This document shows positions 16,905 through 25,283 of a DNA stretch of 50,138 bases, one piece after another; position 1 is the stretch's first letter; each line of letters starts with the position of its first letter. The notes under the pieces are model-generated. The model did not search any database and was not told the origin of the DNA. It saw only the letters and a list, made by a program, of their open reading frames with translations. This DNA comes from Puniceicoccales bacterium Verruco_01 (GTDB lineage: Bacteria; Verrucomicrobiota; Verrucomicrobiia; Opitutales; Oceanipulchritudinaceae): the NCBI GenBank assembly GCA_001604565.1, contig LVBV01000013.1:1-50138 (forward strand), in the 5' to 3' direction. A program made the translations under genes and the position numbers.

Positions 16905-18032
16905 TCATTCCTCAAAGGGCACGTTGTGGGAGGAAAGGATCCCGCGCCAGCGTTCGATCTTGGGGAGCAGGTCGCCGTTCACCCACTGCCGCGTTTCCGC
17001 AAGAGTGCGCTCCGATCCCTGCCACGCGGCGAAGTAATTCTCGTACAATGCCTTGTACTTCTCGAAATTCGCCACGTACTCGTCCCGTTCCCCCGAGAGG
17101 GACGCGATGTGCTTCTCCACGTCGGCGGCGATTTTCGCGCGCGCGGCGGCGGCTTTTCCGGCGGGAAGGGCAAAGGCGTCGATCATCTCGCGCCCCGAAC
17201 CTGCCCGTGCCGCGGAAGAAAGTGCGCAGAGTAGTGCGGGATCGGCCAGCGGACCGGCTTCCGTGTCAAACGCTTCCGACTTTTCCGCCGCAAGTTGCAT
17301 GCGATCGTACACCTGGGCTGCCTCCGGAAACGCGGCGGCAAGGAGCGCGTGTTTTTCCCGCGAGATCGGGATGCGCGTGAATTCCTCGCGCACGAAGGAG
17401 CCGGCGTTCCCCACGTTTTCCGGCAGGCCGAGGAAGCGGGCGAGGCGCCGGGCGAGCGCCGGGGGATCCGCAAAGGCCTCTTGCGCATGAAGGACGAGGA
17501 AATTCCCAGGGTGCATTTCCCGCGCGGCGAGGATCGCGCCGTTGTAAGCGGCACAGGCCCCGAAAATCGCCTCCGGGGCGAAGAGCGCGGACCAGTCCCC
17601 GCGCTTGAGGAAGGAGAAATACACCTCCAGCGGATGCCGGTACACCGCCACACAGCGGGCCTGCGGGAGGAGTTCCAGCCACTGGGATAGAAAGAGGCAG
17701 GTGCGCGGTTCCTTCCAGCCCCAGAGTCCCTCGCGGCGGGATTGTTCCACCAGTTCGCGCGCCTTGAGCCGTTCCTCGTCGCTCCACGCGGAGTGGAAGT
17801 CCGGCCCCGGCAGAAAGTCCGCACGCGTCTGGCGCTTTTCCACACGGGCGGCGAGGAGCTCTTTGTGGAAGGCCAGGATCGCCTCGTCCTCATAATAACC
17901 GCGCGGATTGCCCGCGTCGGCAGGCAGCAGACGGTCGCCCATCGACGCGCCCATCCCCGCCAGAACTCCGGCGAGGAAGCTCGTGCCGCTTCGGTGCATC
18001 CCGAGGACGAGGACTGGCTGTGATGTCTCCAC
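16905..18032 (-). CDS. Sulfotransferase-family protein
   Basis: A 375-residue protein from a GTG at 18032; longer in-frame starts would run into the divergent pilin gene. The PAPS 5'-phosphosulfate loop is 'VLGMHRSGTSFLAGVL' (about 9-24), and the 3'-phosphate motif is 'CVAVYRHPLEVYFSFLKRG' in the middle, with Arg and Ser in the expected places. Such enzymes transfer sulfate from PAPS to glycans, lipids or proteins. The fold should end near residue 260; the last 100 residues are a charged, helical extension with heptad-like runs ('AAADV EKHIASLSGERDEYVANFEKYK', quoted only in part) that may mediate oligomerisation. The target is unknown; the neighbouring pilin and glycosyltransferase-like genes make a surface glycan plausible. 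Confidence 0.83.
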   Translation of the reverse strand: METSQPVLVLGMHRSGTSFLAGVLAGMGASMGDRLLPADAGNPRGYYEDEAILAFHKELLAARVEKRQTRADFLPGPDFHSAWSDEERLKARELVEQSRREGLWGWKEPRTCLFLSQWLELLPQARCVAVYRHPLEVYFSFLKRGDWSALFAPEAIFGACAAYNGAILAAREMHPGNFLVLHAQEAFADPPALARRLARFLGLPENVGNAGSFVREEFTRIPISREKHALLAAAFPEAAQVYDRMQLAAEKSEAFDTEAGPLADPALLCALSSAARAGSGREMIDAFALPAGKAAAARAKIAADVEKHIASLSGERDEYVANFEKYKALYENYFAAWQGSERTLAETRQWVNGDLLPKIERWRGILSSHNVPFEE

Positions 18033-18144
18033 GTCTGTAAAACACGGGAAAGACCGCGATGTCGCAACGGCGCAGACGCTTTTCCCCGCAGCGTACTTGC
18101 GTTGGCGCCGGGGAGCGTTAGGTACACAGGTCGGCACCCACGGC

Positions 18145-18492
18145 ATGCAGAAGAACCCCAGAGCCTTCACTCTGATCGAAACGATGCTCGTCGTCGTGAT
18201 CATTGGGATGCTTGTTTCGATCGCGATTCCCGCCTTCGGCAACGTGCGGCGGACGGCGCAGCGCCGCGCGGTGGAGGACAATCTGCGCACCCTCGCGGCG
18301 GCGGCGGACGTTTATTTCGTGCGGACGGGGGCCGCCTCCGTCGCCGCATCGCAGCTCGTGGCGGAGCTTTCCCGGCCTCCGCACGCGGTGGCGGGCGAGG
18401 ATTACAACTCCGTCGGCACGATCGGCAAGGGCTTCCGCAACCTGTCCGTGGCCGTGCCCGGCCTCGGCGCCGAGGTGACCCTCAACCGCTGA
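18145..18492 (+). CDS. Short type IV pilin-like protein
   Basis: A 115-residue prepilin. The leader 'MQKNPRA' is cut before 'FTLIE', giving Phe+1 and Glu+5, followed by the hydrophobic helix 'TMLVVVIIGMLVSIAIPAF'. These are all the features needed for processing by prepilin peptidase and assembly into a pilus or type II secretion pseudopilus. The globular part is short (about 80 residues) and has no Cys pair, so it may be a minor pilin or pseudopilin. The stop codon TGA overlaps the ATG of the next gene (TGATG), implying translational coupling. It is divergent from the sulfotransferase gene across 112 bases. Confidence 0.88.
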   Translation: MQKNPRAFTLIETMLVVVIIGMLVSIAIPAFGNVRRTAQRRAVEDNLRTLAAAADVYFVRTGAASVAASQLVAELSRPPHAVAGEDYNSVGTIGKGFRNLSVAVPGLGAEVTLNR

Positions 18493-20369
18493 TGGATCTT
18501 TGCGATCGTTCCCGCGCCTCGACAGCGGCGGCCTTTCCGGGCAGTCTGATTCCCCAGAGAGCCATGCGCAGCGTTCCCTTCAGGTTCGGCCTTCTTTTCC
18601 TTTCCATCGCGGCGGCGCTGGCGCTTGCCTTTGCAACGCCTTACGCATGGGTGCTCCGCGCGGCCTGCCATGCGGGTTACTGGCTGACGGCGCTCCTCTT
18701 TGCCGCCTTCCTCTTCTTTCTCTGGCGCGAATTGGACGGCGCCGGGGGGCTGGCGGGACTCGGCAGGCGGATCGCCGCGGAAAAGCGGGCCCTTGCGCTC
18801 CTCGCGGTTCTCGCGGGGCTCCTCCAGATCCACGAGCCGCATCGTGCGAAGGTCCTCTACGACGAGGATGTTCTTTGCGGGACGGCCCTGCGCATGCACG
18901 AGGATCGTCTGGCGGTGTATCCCGTGCGGATGCATTTCTTCGATGGCAGGCTCACCGTCTTCAATTCCACGGCGGACAAGAGGCCGCCCTTCTTCCCCTT
19001 CGCGCTGAGCCTCGTTCACGACCTGACGGGTTACCGCACGGCGAACGTCTTTATCCTCAACGCACTTCTCGCCTTTGGCCTCCTCTCAGGGCTGTATTAC
19101 CTTGTCAGACCTCTTGCCGGAGCCGTCGCGGCTGCGGCTGCGGCATTCCTCATGGCGGGACTGCCGCTTCTGGCGCAGAACGCCACGGGCGCGTCCTTCG
19201 AGGTCATGAACCTCTTCCTCATCACGGTTTTCGCTCTTGCGGGGCGGCGCTTCCTTGCGGGCAAGGGCGCGGAGGGCCTCGGGCTCTTCCTCACACTTTC
19301 CCTCCTGCTCGCCGCCACGAGGTACGAGTCCGCGCTGTATCTATTCACCTTCGCAGGCCTTGTTCTTTTCAAGTGGGTCCGGGAAAAACGCGTGACCCTC
19401 CCATGGGCGGCCACCTTGAGCCCGCTCCTCTTTCTCCCGTCGCTCTTCGCCTGCCGCGTCCTGCTCACCTCGGGCGGCTTGCAGACGAAGACCGAGGGCA
19501 CCTTCTTTTCCCTCTCCTACCTCCCAGGCAATCTGGAGCACATCTTTTACTATCTCTTCTGCCCGCCATCCTCCGATCAGACGAATTCCCTCCTCTTTTC
19601 GCTCGTCGGTCTTGCGGCGCTGACGGTGTTCCTCGTCACCTTTTTCGGCAGCCTCGCGCGGCGGGAGGGGGTGGGGGACGCCCGCATCGTCCTCTTCGCG
19701 ACGGTGGCGACGATTCTGGCGACGAGCTCCCTCAGCCTCATCGACAACTGGGGCCAGTGGGACGACGGCACGGTGGCGCGCTATTCGCTGCCCTTTCACC
19801 TTGCGATGGCCCTTGCCTTCGGCTCAGCGCTGCCCCTTGTCTTCCGGGGCGGGACGCCCCGCTGGGTGCCGCTCGCGGCGGCGGGGTGGCTTTTGCTCTG
19901 CAGCCTGCCGCAGAGCGCGAGGCACGAGATGACGGACCGTCTGCCCCTCTGTGCGGACAGCGCCTTCCTGCACGACTGGATGGAAAAAAACACCACCGTC
20001 CGCGACCTCTTTGTCGATCAGTCCGCCATCGGCATTATGCTCGCGGGGCGGCCCGCCGTGCCCTATCCCGTGGCGAACGACGCCCCGTGGAAGCTGGCCG
20101 CCGTGATTCAGGCCGGAGTGTACGAGAACGTGTTCCTCGTGGAACACCTCGCCTTCTCGGCACAGACCGGGACGTGGCGGGCGCTCGACGCCAAGAGCGT
20201 GCCCGATCCCTCCATTCACAGCGAACCCGTCCTTGAGTACCGCAGCCGCCTGACGCTCAAGACCGTGATCTCGCGCGTCACCGGCGTGGACGATCCCGAC
20301 GCGGAGCAACACGCCGTCCCGGCGGACCCCGACGCGCGCGTGCGCCGCCTCTACGAAATCATGCCCTGA
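18492..20369 (+). CDS. Polytopic membrane protein, GT-C (GT39-like) glycosyltransferase candidate
   Basis: A 625-residue protein with about ten to twelve hydrophobic segments between residues 25 and 470, followed by a periplasmic-type soluble tail of about 150 residues. After the second membrane segment an acidic loop 'KVLYDEDVLCGTALRMHED' occupies the place of the catalytic Asp/Glu loop in GT-C enzymes that use polyprenyl-phosphate sugars (ArnT, protein O-mannosyltransferases). Similarity is one of layout, not a firm family match. The ATG at 18492 overlaps the pilin stop codon; an alternative ATG at 18564 sits just before the first membrane helix. The coupling to a pilin gene suggests that the pilin, or the glycan on it, is its target. 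Function is inferred. Confidence 0.72.
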   Translation: MDLCDRSRASTAAAFPGSLIPQRAMRSVPFRFGLLFLSIAAALALAFATPYAWVLRAACHAGYWLTALLFAAFLFFLWRELDGAGGLAGLGRRIAAEKRALALLAVLAGLLQIHEPHRAKVLYDEDVLCGTALRMHEDRLAVYPVRMHFFDGRLTVFNSTADKRPPFFPFALSLVHDLTGYRTANVFILNALLAFGLLSGLYYLVRPLAGAVAAAAAAFLMAGLPLLAQNATGASFEVMNLFLITVFALAGRRFLAGKGAEGLGLFLTLSLLLAATRYESALYLFTFAGLVLFKWVREKRVTLPWAATLSPLLFLPSLFACRVLLTSGGLQTKTEGTFFSLSYLPGNLEHIFYYLFCPPSSDQTNSLLFSLVGLAALTVFLVTFFGSLARREGVGDARIVLFATVATILATSSLSLIDNWGQWDDGTVARYSLPFHLAMALAFGSALPLVFRGGTPRWVPLAAAGWLLLCSLPQSARHEMTDRLPLCADSAFLHDWMEKNTTVRDLFVDQSAIGIMLAGRPAVPYPVANDAPWKLAAVIQAGVYENVFLVEHLAFSAQTGTWRALDAKSVPDPSIHSEPVLEYRSRLTLKTVISRVTGVDDPDAEQHAVPADPDARVRRLYEIMP

Positions 20370-20433
20370 TTAACAGGTCACCACCCTATACCGTTTCTCA
20401 AAAGTCCACCCTAAACAAACCAGAGTTGTTTCT

Positions 20434-20521
20434 CCACAGATTCAAACAGGATTTACGCAGATTGCTAAGAAGTAGAGGGTTCTGAATCTGTAATCTGCGA
20501 AAATCTGCGTAATCTGTGGAT
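20434..20521. repeat. Dispersed-type 'aatctg' repeat forming an inverted repeat
   Basis: The block tccacagatt (20434-20443) and acgcagatt (20456-20464) is mirrored by aatctgcgt (20503-20511) plus aatctgtgga (20512-20521); the left arm carries a 12-base insertion. Between them lies another copy-like unit, aatctgtaatctgcg (20486-20500). The unit is AT-rich against a GC-rich background and resembles intergenic repeats found many times in some environmental genomes. It ends 43 bases before the coaX start, so it lies in the coaX leader. Confidence 0.65.
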
Positions 20522-20564
20522 GAATTTCCGGATTCTCTTCCGGTTTTCTTTTGGAAATCAGTTT

Positions 20565-21335
20565 ATGACTCTTCTCTGCATTGACGTCGGCAATTCCTTT
20601 GCGCACGCGGGCCTTGTCCGCGACGGTTGCGTTCTGGAACGCTGCGACATCGCAACCGCGCTTCTCGCGCAGGGTCCGGCGAGGATTGCGGAAACGCTCT
20701 CGCGACTGGCGCGGAAGGCGGAAGGCGCGGCGTGGTGCAGCGTCGTTCCGCGCGTGAATGGGCCTCTTGTGGCGATTCTCGCGGGCTCCTTCCCGTCGCG
20801 GCGCGTCTTTCACCTGACCCCGGAAAGCCTCGTGGGCCTTGCAATCGCCTACCCGCACCCGGCGGAGGTCGGGCAGGACCGCCTTGCCAATTCCGTGGGC
20901 GCGCAGAAGCTCTGCGGAACGCCGGTCGTCGCCGTGTGCCTCGGGACGGCGAGCGTCATCGACGTCGTCTCGCCGCGCGGCTACGAGGGTGGGGCCATCG
21001 CGCCGGGCCTTGCCGCCTTCGCGGACTACCTGCACGAGAAAACGGCGCAGCTGCCACGCATCGACACGGCGGACCTTGCCACGCCCTCGGCCATCGGGCG
21101 CTCGACGGCTGAGGCGATGAAGATCGGCCTGCGCGAGGGCTTTGCCGGGATGGTGAAGGCGCTCGTCGCGGCGGTGATGGCGGATCTGGCGGCGGACCAC
21201 GCTCCGGTGCCGGTGATCGTGACCGGCGGTGGCGCGCATGTGCTGGCGGAGGGGGCCCTCCCCAACGCAAGATTCGTCCCTGACCTCGGCCTCATCGGGC
21301 TTGAGGAAGCCAGCCGGCGCGCGTCGATCCGGTAG
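20565..21335 (+). CDS. coaX: Type III pantothenate kinase
   Basis: CoaX phosphorylates pantothenate in the first committed step of coenzyme A synthesis; type III enzymes need a monovalent cation and are not inhibited by CoA. The ATG at 20565 gives 256 residues, the family size, and places 'LLCIDVGNSFAHAGLV' at the N-terminus (phosphate-1 loop). 'WCSVVPRVNGPL', 'EVGQDRLANSVGA' with the catalytic Asp, 'AVCLGTASVIDVV', and 'GGAIAPGLAAFADYL' follow in the usual order. The earlier in-frame ATG at 20520 falls in the repeat and is not used. Its leader contains the dispersed repeat. Downstream, rnc converges with a 15-base gap. Confidence 0.95.
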   Translation: MTLLCIDVGNSFAHAGLVRDGCVLERCDIATALLAQGPARIAETLSRLARKAEGAAWCSVVPRVNGPLVAILAGSFPSRRVFHLTPESLVGLAIAYPHPAEVGQDRLANSVGAQKLCGTPVVAVCLGTASVIDVVSPRGYEGGAIAPGLAAFADYLHEKTAQLPRIDTADLATPSAIGRSTAEAMKIGLREGFAGMVKALVAAVMADLAADHAPVPVIVTGGGAHVLAEGALPNARFVPDLGLIGLEEASRRASIR

Positions 21336-21350
21336 CGGATGGAGCCGGAT

Positions 21351-22148
21351 TCAGCTCGCGGGAGTGCCGGGCGGCGTCTGCGCTTCGCCGGAATCCTCGG
21401 CGGCCTGCCACTTTGCGAGGGCCTCGCGCGCGGCGTTTTCCTCAGCCTCCTTCTTGGAGGAGCCGGTTCCCTCGCCCATCGTTACGCCCTGAATGACCAC
21501 TTTCACGCGGAAGGTGCGCAGGTGCGGTGGGCCTTCCTCGCCGATCGTGACATAGCTGATGGCCTCGTTGCCGCGCGTGGGCTGCACGAGTTCCTGCAAC
21601 TGGCCCTTGGGATTGTGCGAGCCTAGGATGTGGGAAAGCCTCTCGCCAAGGTCGCCGTACCAAATCAGGACCACGCGGCGCACGGTGTCGAAATTGGAGT
21701 CGAGGTACACGGCCCCGGCCACGGATTCCAGCGCATCCTCCAGAATGCTCTGGCGCTGACGCCCGCCGTTGCGCTCCTCGGCGTCGGAGAGGCGGATCGC
21801 CGCGTCGATGCCGAGCTCCACAGCGAGGGTGGAGAGCAGGGCCCGCTTGGCCAGCGCCGCGCGGCTGCGGGTGAGCACCCCCTCGCGCTTGTGAGGCATG
21901 CGGTCGAAGAGTTCGCGCGCGAGGATGAGGGACAGGACCGAGTCGCCAAGGAATTCGAGGCGCTGGTTGTTTTCCTCGCCCGCGTGCTGCTGCGCCCACG
22001 AGGGGTGGGTGAGCGCCATGCGCAGGAGTGCCTTGTCCGCAAAGGTGTAGCCGATCTTTTCCTCGAACAAGGCAAGAAACGCCTCGGTGGCGCCGGAACC
22101 GTTATCAGGAACCGGGAGATAGCCAGTCGTCTTCACATCTTCCGCCAT
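21351..22148 (-). CDS. rnc: Ribonuclease III
   Basis: RNase III cuts double-stranded RNA during rRNA processing and mRNA decay. The ATG at 22148 gives 265 residues. The catalytic signature 'NQRLEFLGDSVLSLILARELF' (about 62-82, key acidic residues in LEFLGDSV) and 'ILEDALESVAGAVYLD' with the metal-binding Asp and Glu are present. The C-terminal double-stranded RNA-binding domain runs from 'NPKGQLQELVQ' to 'GTGSSKKEAEENAAREALAKW'. An N-terminal extension of some 25 residues and a low-complexity tail ('SGEAQTPPGTPAS') are extra. It follows parA on the minus strand with a gap of one base, so the two are very likely translated from one message. Confidence 0.95.
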   Translation of the reverse strand: MAEDVKTTGYLPVPDNGSGATEAFLALFEEKIGYTFADKALLRMALTHPSWAQQHAGEENNQRLEFLGDSVLSLILARELFDRMPHKREGVLTRSRAALAKRALLSTLAVELGIDAAIRLSDAEERNGGRQRQSILEDALESVAGAVYLDSNFDTVRRVVLIWYGDLGERLSHILGSHNPKGQLQELVQPTRGNEAISYVTIGEEGPPHLRTFRVKVVIQGVTMGEGTGSSKKEAEENAAREALAKWQAAEDSGEAQTPPGTPAS

Positions 22149-22149
22149 G

Positions 22150-22938
22150 CTACTCCTTGAGGCCCAGCGCCTTGGCAACTTCCTTCCCGAGGGCCTTGTA
22201 CGCCGCCGCAGCGGGGCCGAAGGGATCGTATTCGAAGATCGTCCGCCCGAAGCTCGGCGCCTCGGCAAGGCGGACGGTGCGGGGAATCGTGGTTTTGAAG
22301 ACCTTGCCTGCGAGGTGCTTGCGCACCTCGTCCTCCACCTGGCGCGAAAGGTTCGTGCGAGCGTCGTACATCGTCAGGAGAATGCCCGCCAGTTCCAGAT
22401 CCGGGTTCGCGCCCGCGTCCTTCAGGCTCCCGGCCACCTTCAGGATCTGGCCGAGACCCTCCATCGCGAGGTATTCGCACTGCATCGTGACGATGTAGGT
22501 GTTCGATGCCGCCAGCGCGTTCATGCTGATGAGGCCGAGAGACGGCGGGCAGTCCAGCAGGATCGCGCGGTACTTGCCGCCCTGCGCGAGCGGGGCAAAG
22601 TGCTTCTTGAACTGGTGGAGGTAGTTCTCCTTGCGCTGGAGTTCCACCTCCAGCGACGCGAGGTCCGTCTCCGCCCCGATGAGGGAGAGGTTCGCGATGC
22701 GCGTTGCAATCGCCTTCCCCGCAAGATCTTCCGCATCGCGCACGGCGCCGAGGATGGAGCCTCCCTCCTTCTTCTCGTAGCCGAGGGCGCTCGTGGCGTT
22801 CCCCTGAGGGTCGAGGTCGATCAGAAGGGTGGGGACGCGGGCCGCGGCCAGAGCCGCCGCGAGGTTCACGGCGGTCGTCGTCTTGCCGACTCCGCCCTTC
22901 TGGTTGGCGATGGAAATGATGGTGGCCTGACTCGGCAT
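22150..22938 (-). CDS. parA: ParA/Soj-family ATPase
   Basis: A 262-residue Walker-type ATPase that positions chromosomes or large complexes on the nucleoid. The deviant Walker A 'NQKGGVGKTTTAVNLA' lies at residues 13-28, Walker A' 'LLIDLDPQGNATSALG' near 39-54, and Walker B 'AILLDCPPSLGLISMNAL' near 120. The length and motifs fit Soj/ParA of chromosomes. The ATG at 22938 is the natural start; the longer frame runs back across the tRNA-Cys gene. No parB is next to it; rnc follows with a one-base gap, an unusual partner. Its ParB, if any, must be elsewhere or beyond the window. Confidence 0.92.
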   Translation of the reverse strand: MPSQATIISIANQKGGVGKTTTAVNLAAALAAARVPTLLIDLDPQGNATSALGYEKKEGGSILGAVRDAEDLAGKAIATRIANLSLIGAETDLASLEVELQRKENYLHQFKKHFAPLAQGGKYRAILLDCPPSLGLISMNALAASNTYIVTMQCEYLAMEGLGQILKVAGSLKDAGANPDLELAGILLTMYDARTNLSRQVEDEVRKHLAGKVFKTTIPRTVRLAEAPSFGRTIFEYDPFGPAAAAYKALGKEVAKALGLKE

Positions 22939-23090
22939 GGCGTCGGAGAGTGCTTGCGTTTGAATGTCTGTATAACGCGGATTTTGCGGGGCGCGATTCT
23001 TTTGATTGACGCGGTGGGTCCCTTTCCGCTTTCCTGTGCTTCCCGCGCGGGACCTGCGCCTGCTTTGGCGTTCCCCGATGCGTAGCAAAT

Positions 23091-23164
23091 GGCGCGGTCG
23101 CCAAGTGGCAAGGCCGAGGTCTGCAAAACCTCTATCGGCGGTTCGATTCCGCCCCGCGCCTCCA
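23091..23164 (+). tRNA. tRNA-Cys (anticodon GCA)
   Basis: The acceptor stem ggcgcgg (23091-23097) pairs with ccgcgcc (23154-23160). The anticodon arm reads gaggt-ctGCAaa-acctc, giving GCA for Cys, and the T arm ggcgg-ttcgatt-ccgcc is canonical. The discriminator is U at 23161, as required for cysteine tRNA, and the 3' CCA (23162-23164) is encoded. It lies alone between parA (minus, divergent) and gltA (minus, convergent). Confidence 0.97.
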
Positions 23165-23211
23165 GCTTTTCCCGCTGGGGAAGCTGAGCGGAATCGTTGG
23201 TTCACGGCATG

Positions 23212-23244
23212 AAAAAGGGCCCTGGAAAGCCTTCCAGTGCCCTT
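23212..23244 (-). terminator. Intrinsic terminator of gltA
   Basis: Read on the minus strand, a 13-bp stem (aagggcactggaa against ttccagggccctt, one mismatch) with a 4-nt loop is followed by a run of five T. It starts 24 bases after the gltA stop. In the other orientation it could also end the tRNA-Cys transcript, but the T run favours gltA. Confidence 0.85.
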
Positions 23245-23268
23245 GAAAAGCGGACAGATGCCGATACG

Positions 23269-24552
23269 TTACGCGATGTCCTCCAGCTCGCGGCGGGGCG
23301 GGCCCATGAAGATCTGCCGCGGGCGGTAGATCTTCTGCTTGGGCGTGATGGCCACCTCGCGCCAGTTGGCGATCCAGCCGGGGATGCGTCCGATGGCGAA
23401 CATGACGGTGAACATTTCGAGCGGGATGCCGATGGCGCGCAGGAGCAGGCCGCTGTAGAAGTCCACGTTCGGATACAGCTTGCGATCGACGAAGTAGTTG
23501 TCCGAGAGCGCGCTCTCCTCCAGCCGCTTGGCGATGTCCAGGAGCGGGTCCTTGCGGCCCATGTTGGCGAGAACCCTCTCCACCGCCTTGCCGAGGATTT
23601 TGGCGCGCGGGTCGAAGTTCTTGTAAACGCGGTGGCCGAAGCCCATCAGGCGCGCCTTGCCCTCCTTGGCGTTCCTGATGAAGGTGCTGCCGTCGTCGCC
23701 GTTCTTGTGGATCTCCATCAGCATCTTGACGACCGCCACGTTGGCGCCGCCGTGGAGCGGGCCCCACAGGCCGCAGACGCCCGCCGCCACACTCGCAAAG
23801 AGGTTCGCCCCGCTGGAGGCCACCATGCGGACGGTGGAGGTGGAACAGTTCTGCTCGTGGTCGGCGTGGAGCAGGAGGAACAGGTCCAGCGCCTCCACGG
23901 TGTCCTCGTCGGGCTCGTAGGTGTTGTACGGCTCGGAGAACATCATGTGCAAAAAGTTCGCCGTGTAGCGCAGGTCCACCCTCGGCCAGACGAAGGGCAG
24001 GCCCTTCTCCGCGCGGTAGCTCATGGCGGCGATCGTGCGCACCTTGGAGATCATCAGGGCCGCCGCCTCGTCGAAGTGCTCCAGATCCTGCTCGCGGTTG
24101 TTGCTCGCCATGTGGGGGTAGTAACAACCGAGCGAGTTCATCATCGCCGAGAGGATGGCCATCGGGTGCGAACGGGCCGGGAAGCCGTCGAACATCGCGT
24201 TCATCGCGGTGTTGACGGAGGCCTGCTTGCGGATGTTCTCGCGGAAAATCTCGCGCTGCTGGGCGTTGGGCAGCTCTCCGTAGATGATGAGGTAGGCGGC
24301 GGAGATGAACGAGGAGTGCTTGGCAAGCTGCTCAATAGGATAGCCCCGGTAGCGCAGGATGCCCTTTTCGCCGTCGATGAAGGTGATGTTGCTTAGGCAC
24401 GAGCCGGTGTTCGCGAAACCTTCGTCGTAGGTGATGTAGCCGGTGTCCGCTCGCAGGTTCCGTGCGTCAATGGCCTTCTCGCCCTCGCTGCCGACGATGA
24501 TGGGATACTCGTACGTTTTGCCTTCAATGGTGAGCGTGGCCTTGTCTGACAT
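23269..24552 (-). CDS. gltA: Citrate synthase
   Basis: GltA condenses acetyl-CoA and oxaloacetate at the entry of the TCA cycle. The 427-residue length and the N-terminal '[20 protein letters not shown]' beta domain are those of the hexameric, Gram-negative type. Active-site landmarks are '[16 protein letters not shown]' (first His region), '[17 protein letters not shown]' (second His), '[14 protein letters not shown]' (third His and substrate Arg), and '[16 protein letters not shown]' with the catalytic Asp. It follows hisH on the minus strand with a 107-base gap in which a promoter-like sequence is visible, and it ends in a strong terminator. Confidence 0.97.
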   Translation of the reverse strand: MSDKATLTIEGKTYEYPIIVGSEGEKAIDARNLRADTGYITYDEGFANTGSCLSNITFIDGEKGILRYRGYPIEQLAKHSSFISAAYLIIYGELPNAQQREIFRENIRKQASVNTAMNAMFDGFPARSHPMAILSAMMNSLGCYYPHMASNNREQDLEHFDEAAALMISKVRTIAAMSYRAEKGLPFVWPRVDLRYTANFLHMMFSEPYNTYEPDEDTVEALDLFLLLHADHEQNCSTSTVRMVASSGANLFASVAAGVCGLWGPLHGGANVAVVKMLMEIHKNGDDGSTFIRNAKEGKARLMGFGHRVYKNFDPRAKILGKAVERVLANMGRKDPLLDIAKRLEESALSDNYFVDRKLYPNVDFYSGLLLRAIGIPLEMFTVMFAIGRIPGWIANWREVAITPKQKIYRPRQIFMGPPRRELEDIA

Positions 24553-24605
24553 GGGATGCCCTCAATTCTGTTTGTGAAGAAATGCCGGATTGGCGGACTG
24601 GAGGA

Positions 24606-24634
24606 ATGATAACGCCTCTTGCGAGACGGATAAA
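24606..24634 (-). promoter_or_regulatory. Possible sigma-70 promoter of gltA
   Basis: On the minus strand a -10-like TATCAT (24606-24611, five of six consensus bases) stands 17 bases from a weak -35 TTTATC (24629-24634). It would start transcription about 45 bases before the gltA ATG. Only the -10 is convincing. Confidence 0.35.
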
Positions 24635-24659
24635 GGAAACGAGTTGAAAAAACAGTTGT

Positions 24660-25283
24660 TCAGATGAGAGTCAGAAAACGTGTGTACAATTGCAATCCGC
24701 CCGACTGGCTTTTTTCCGGGTGGAACTGTGTGGCGTGGCAGCGGCCTCGCGCGACTGCGCTCGCAAAGGAGACCCCACCGTATTCGGTGCGACCCCAGAC
24801 CAGAGCCGGGTCCGCGGGCGCGGCGTAAAAGCTGTGGACGAAATAGAACTGGCGTCCGTCCATGCCCTTGGAGATCTCCACATCCGGGCGGAAGGACACG
24901 CTGTTCCAGCCCATGTGCGGCACCTTGAACCCCGGAGAAAGGCGGAAGCGCACGACCTTGCCGGGCAATACGCCTAGGCACGCGCAGCCGCCGCCTTCCT
25001 CGCTTTCCGCAAAAAGAGCCTGAAGGCCGAGACAGATACCGAAGAAAGGCCTGTCCGCCGCGATCCACTCGCGGATGGAATGATCGAAACCGGTCTTCAC
25101 GAGCAGGCTCATGCAGTCCGCAATCGCGCCCTGACCGGGGAAGACGAGGGCGTCCGCACGGGCGATGTCCGCGGGACTCCGGACGAGGAAAGCCTCGGCC
25201 CCGGCTGCCTGCCAGCCGCGCAGGACGCTGCGGAGGTTGCCCATCCCGTAGTCGATGATCGCCAGTTTCGGTTTCTTTTCCAT
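24660..25283 (-). CDS. hisH: Imidazole glycerol phosphate synthase, glutaminase subunit HisH
   Basis: HisH releases ammonia from glutamine and channels it to HisF, making imidazole glycerol phosphate in histidine synthesis and AICAR as a by-product. The 207-residue class I amidotransferase shows '[11 protein letters not shown]' (10-20), the oxyanion strand 'VFPGQGAI', the nucleophile Cys in '[12 protein letters not shown]', and the His/Glu pair in '[13 protein letters not shown]'. The PGVG loop of typical HisH reads PGQG here. Its ATG follows the stop codon of the mechanosensitive channel gene without a gap. hisF and hisA are not in the window. Confidence 0.95.
   Translation of the reverse strand: MEKKPKLAIIDYGMGNLRSVLRGWQAAGAEAFLVRSPADIARADALVFPGQGAIADCMSLLVKTGFDHSIREWIAADRPFFGICLGLQALFAESEEGGGCACLGVLPGKVVRFRLSPGFKVPHMGWNSVSFRPDVEISKGMDGRQFYFVHSFYAAPADPALVWGRTEYGGVSFASAVARGRCHATQFHPEKSQSGGLQLYTRFLTLI

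Noticed and set aside
18033-18144. Search for a promoter between the sulfotransferase and pilin genes
   Set aside because: A TTGCGT is present but no matching -10 and no GG-N10-GC sigma-54 element could be supported by eye.
20442-21239. 265-residue minus-strand ORF across coaX and the repeat
   Set aside because: Its C-terminus is translated repeat sequence, a known source of false ORFs, and the rest is antisense to coaX.
23041-23052. 12-bp palindrome TCCCGCGCGGGA between parA and tRNA-Cys
   Set aside because: Made only of G and C except the ends; such palindromes are expected by chance at this GC content.
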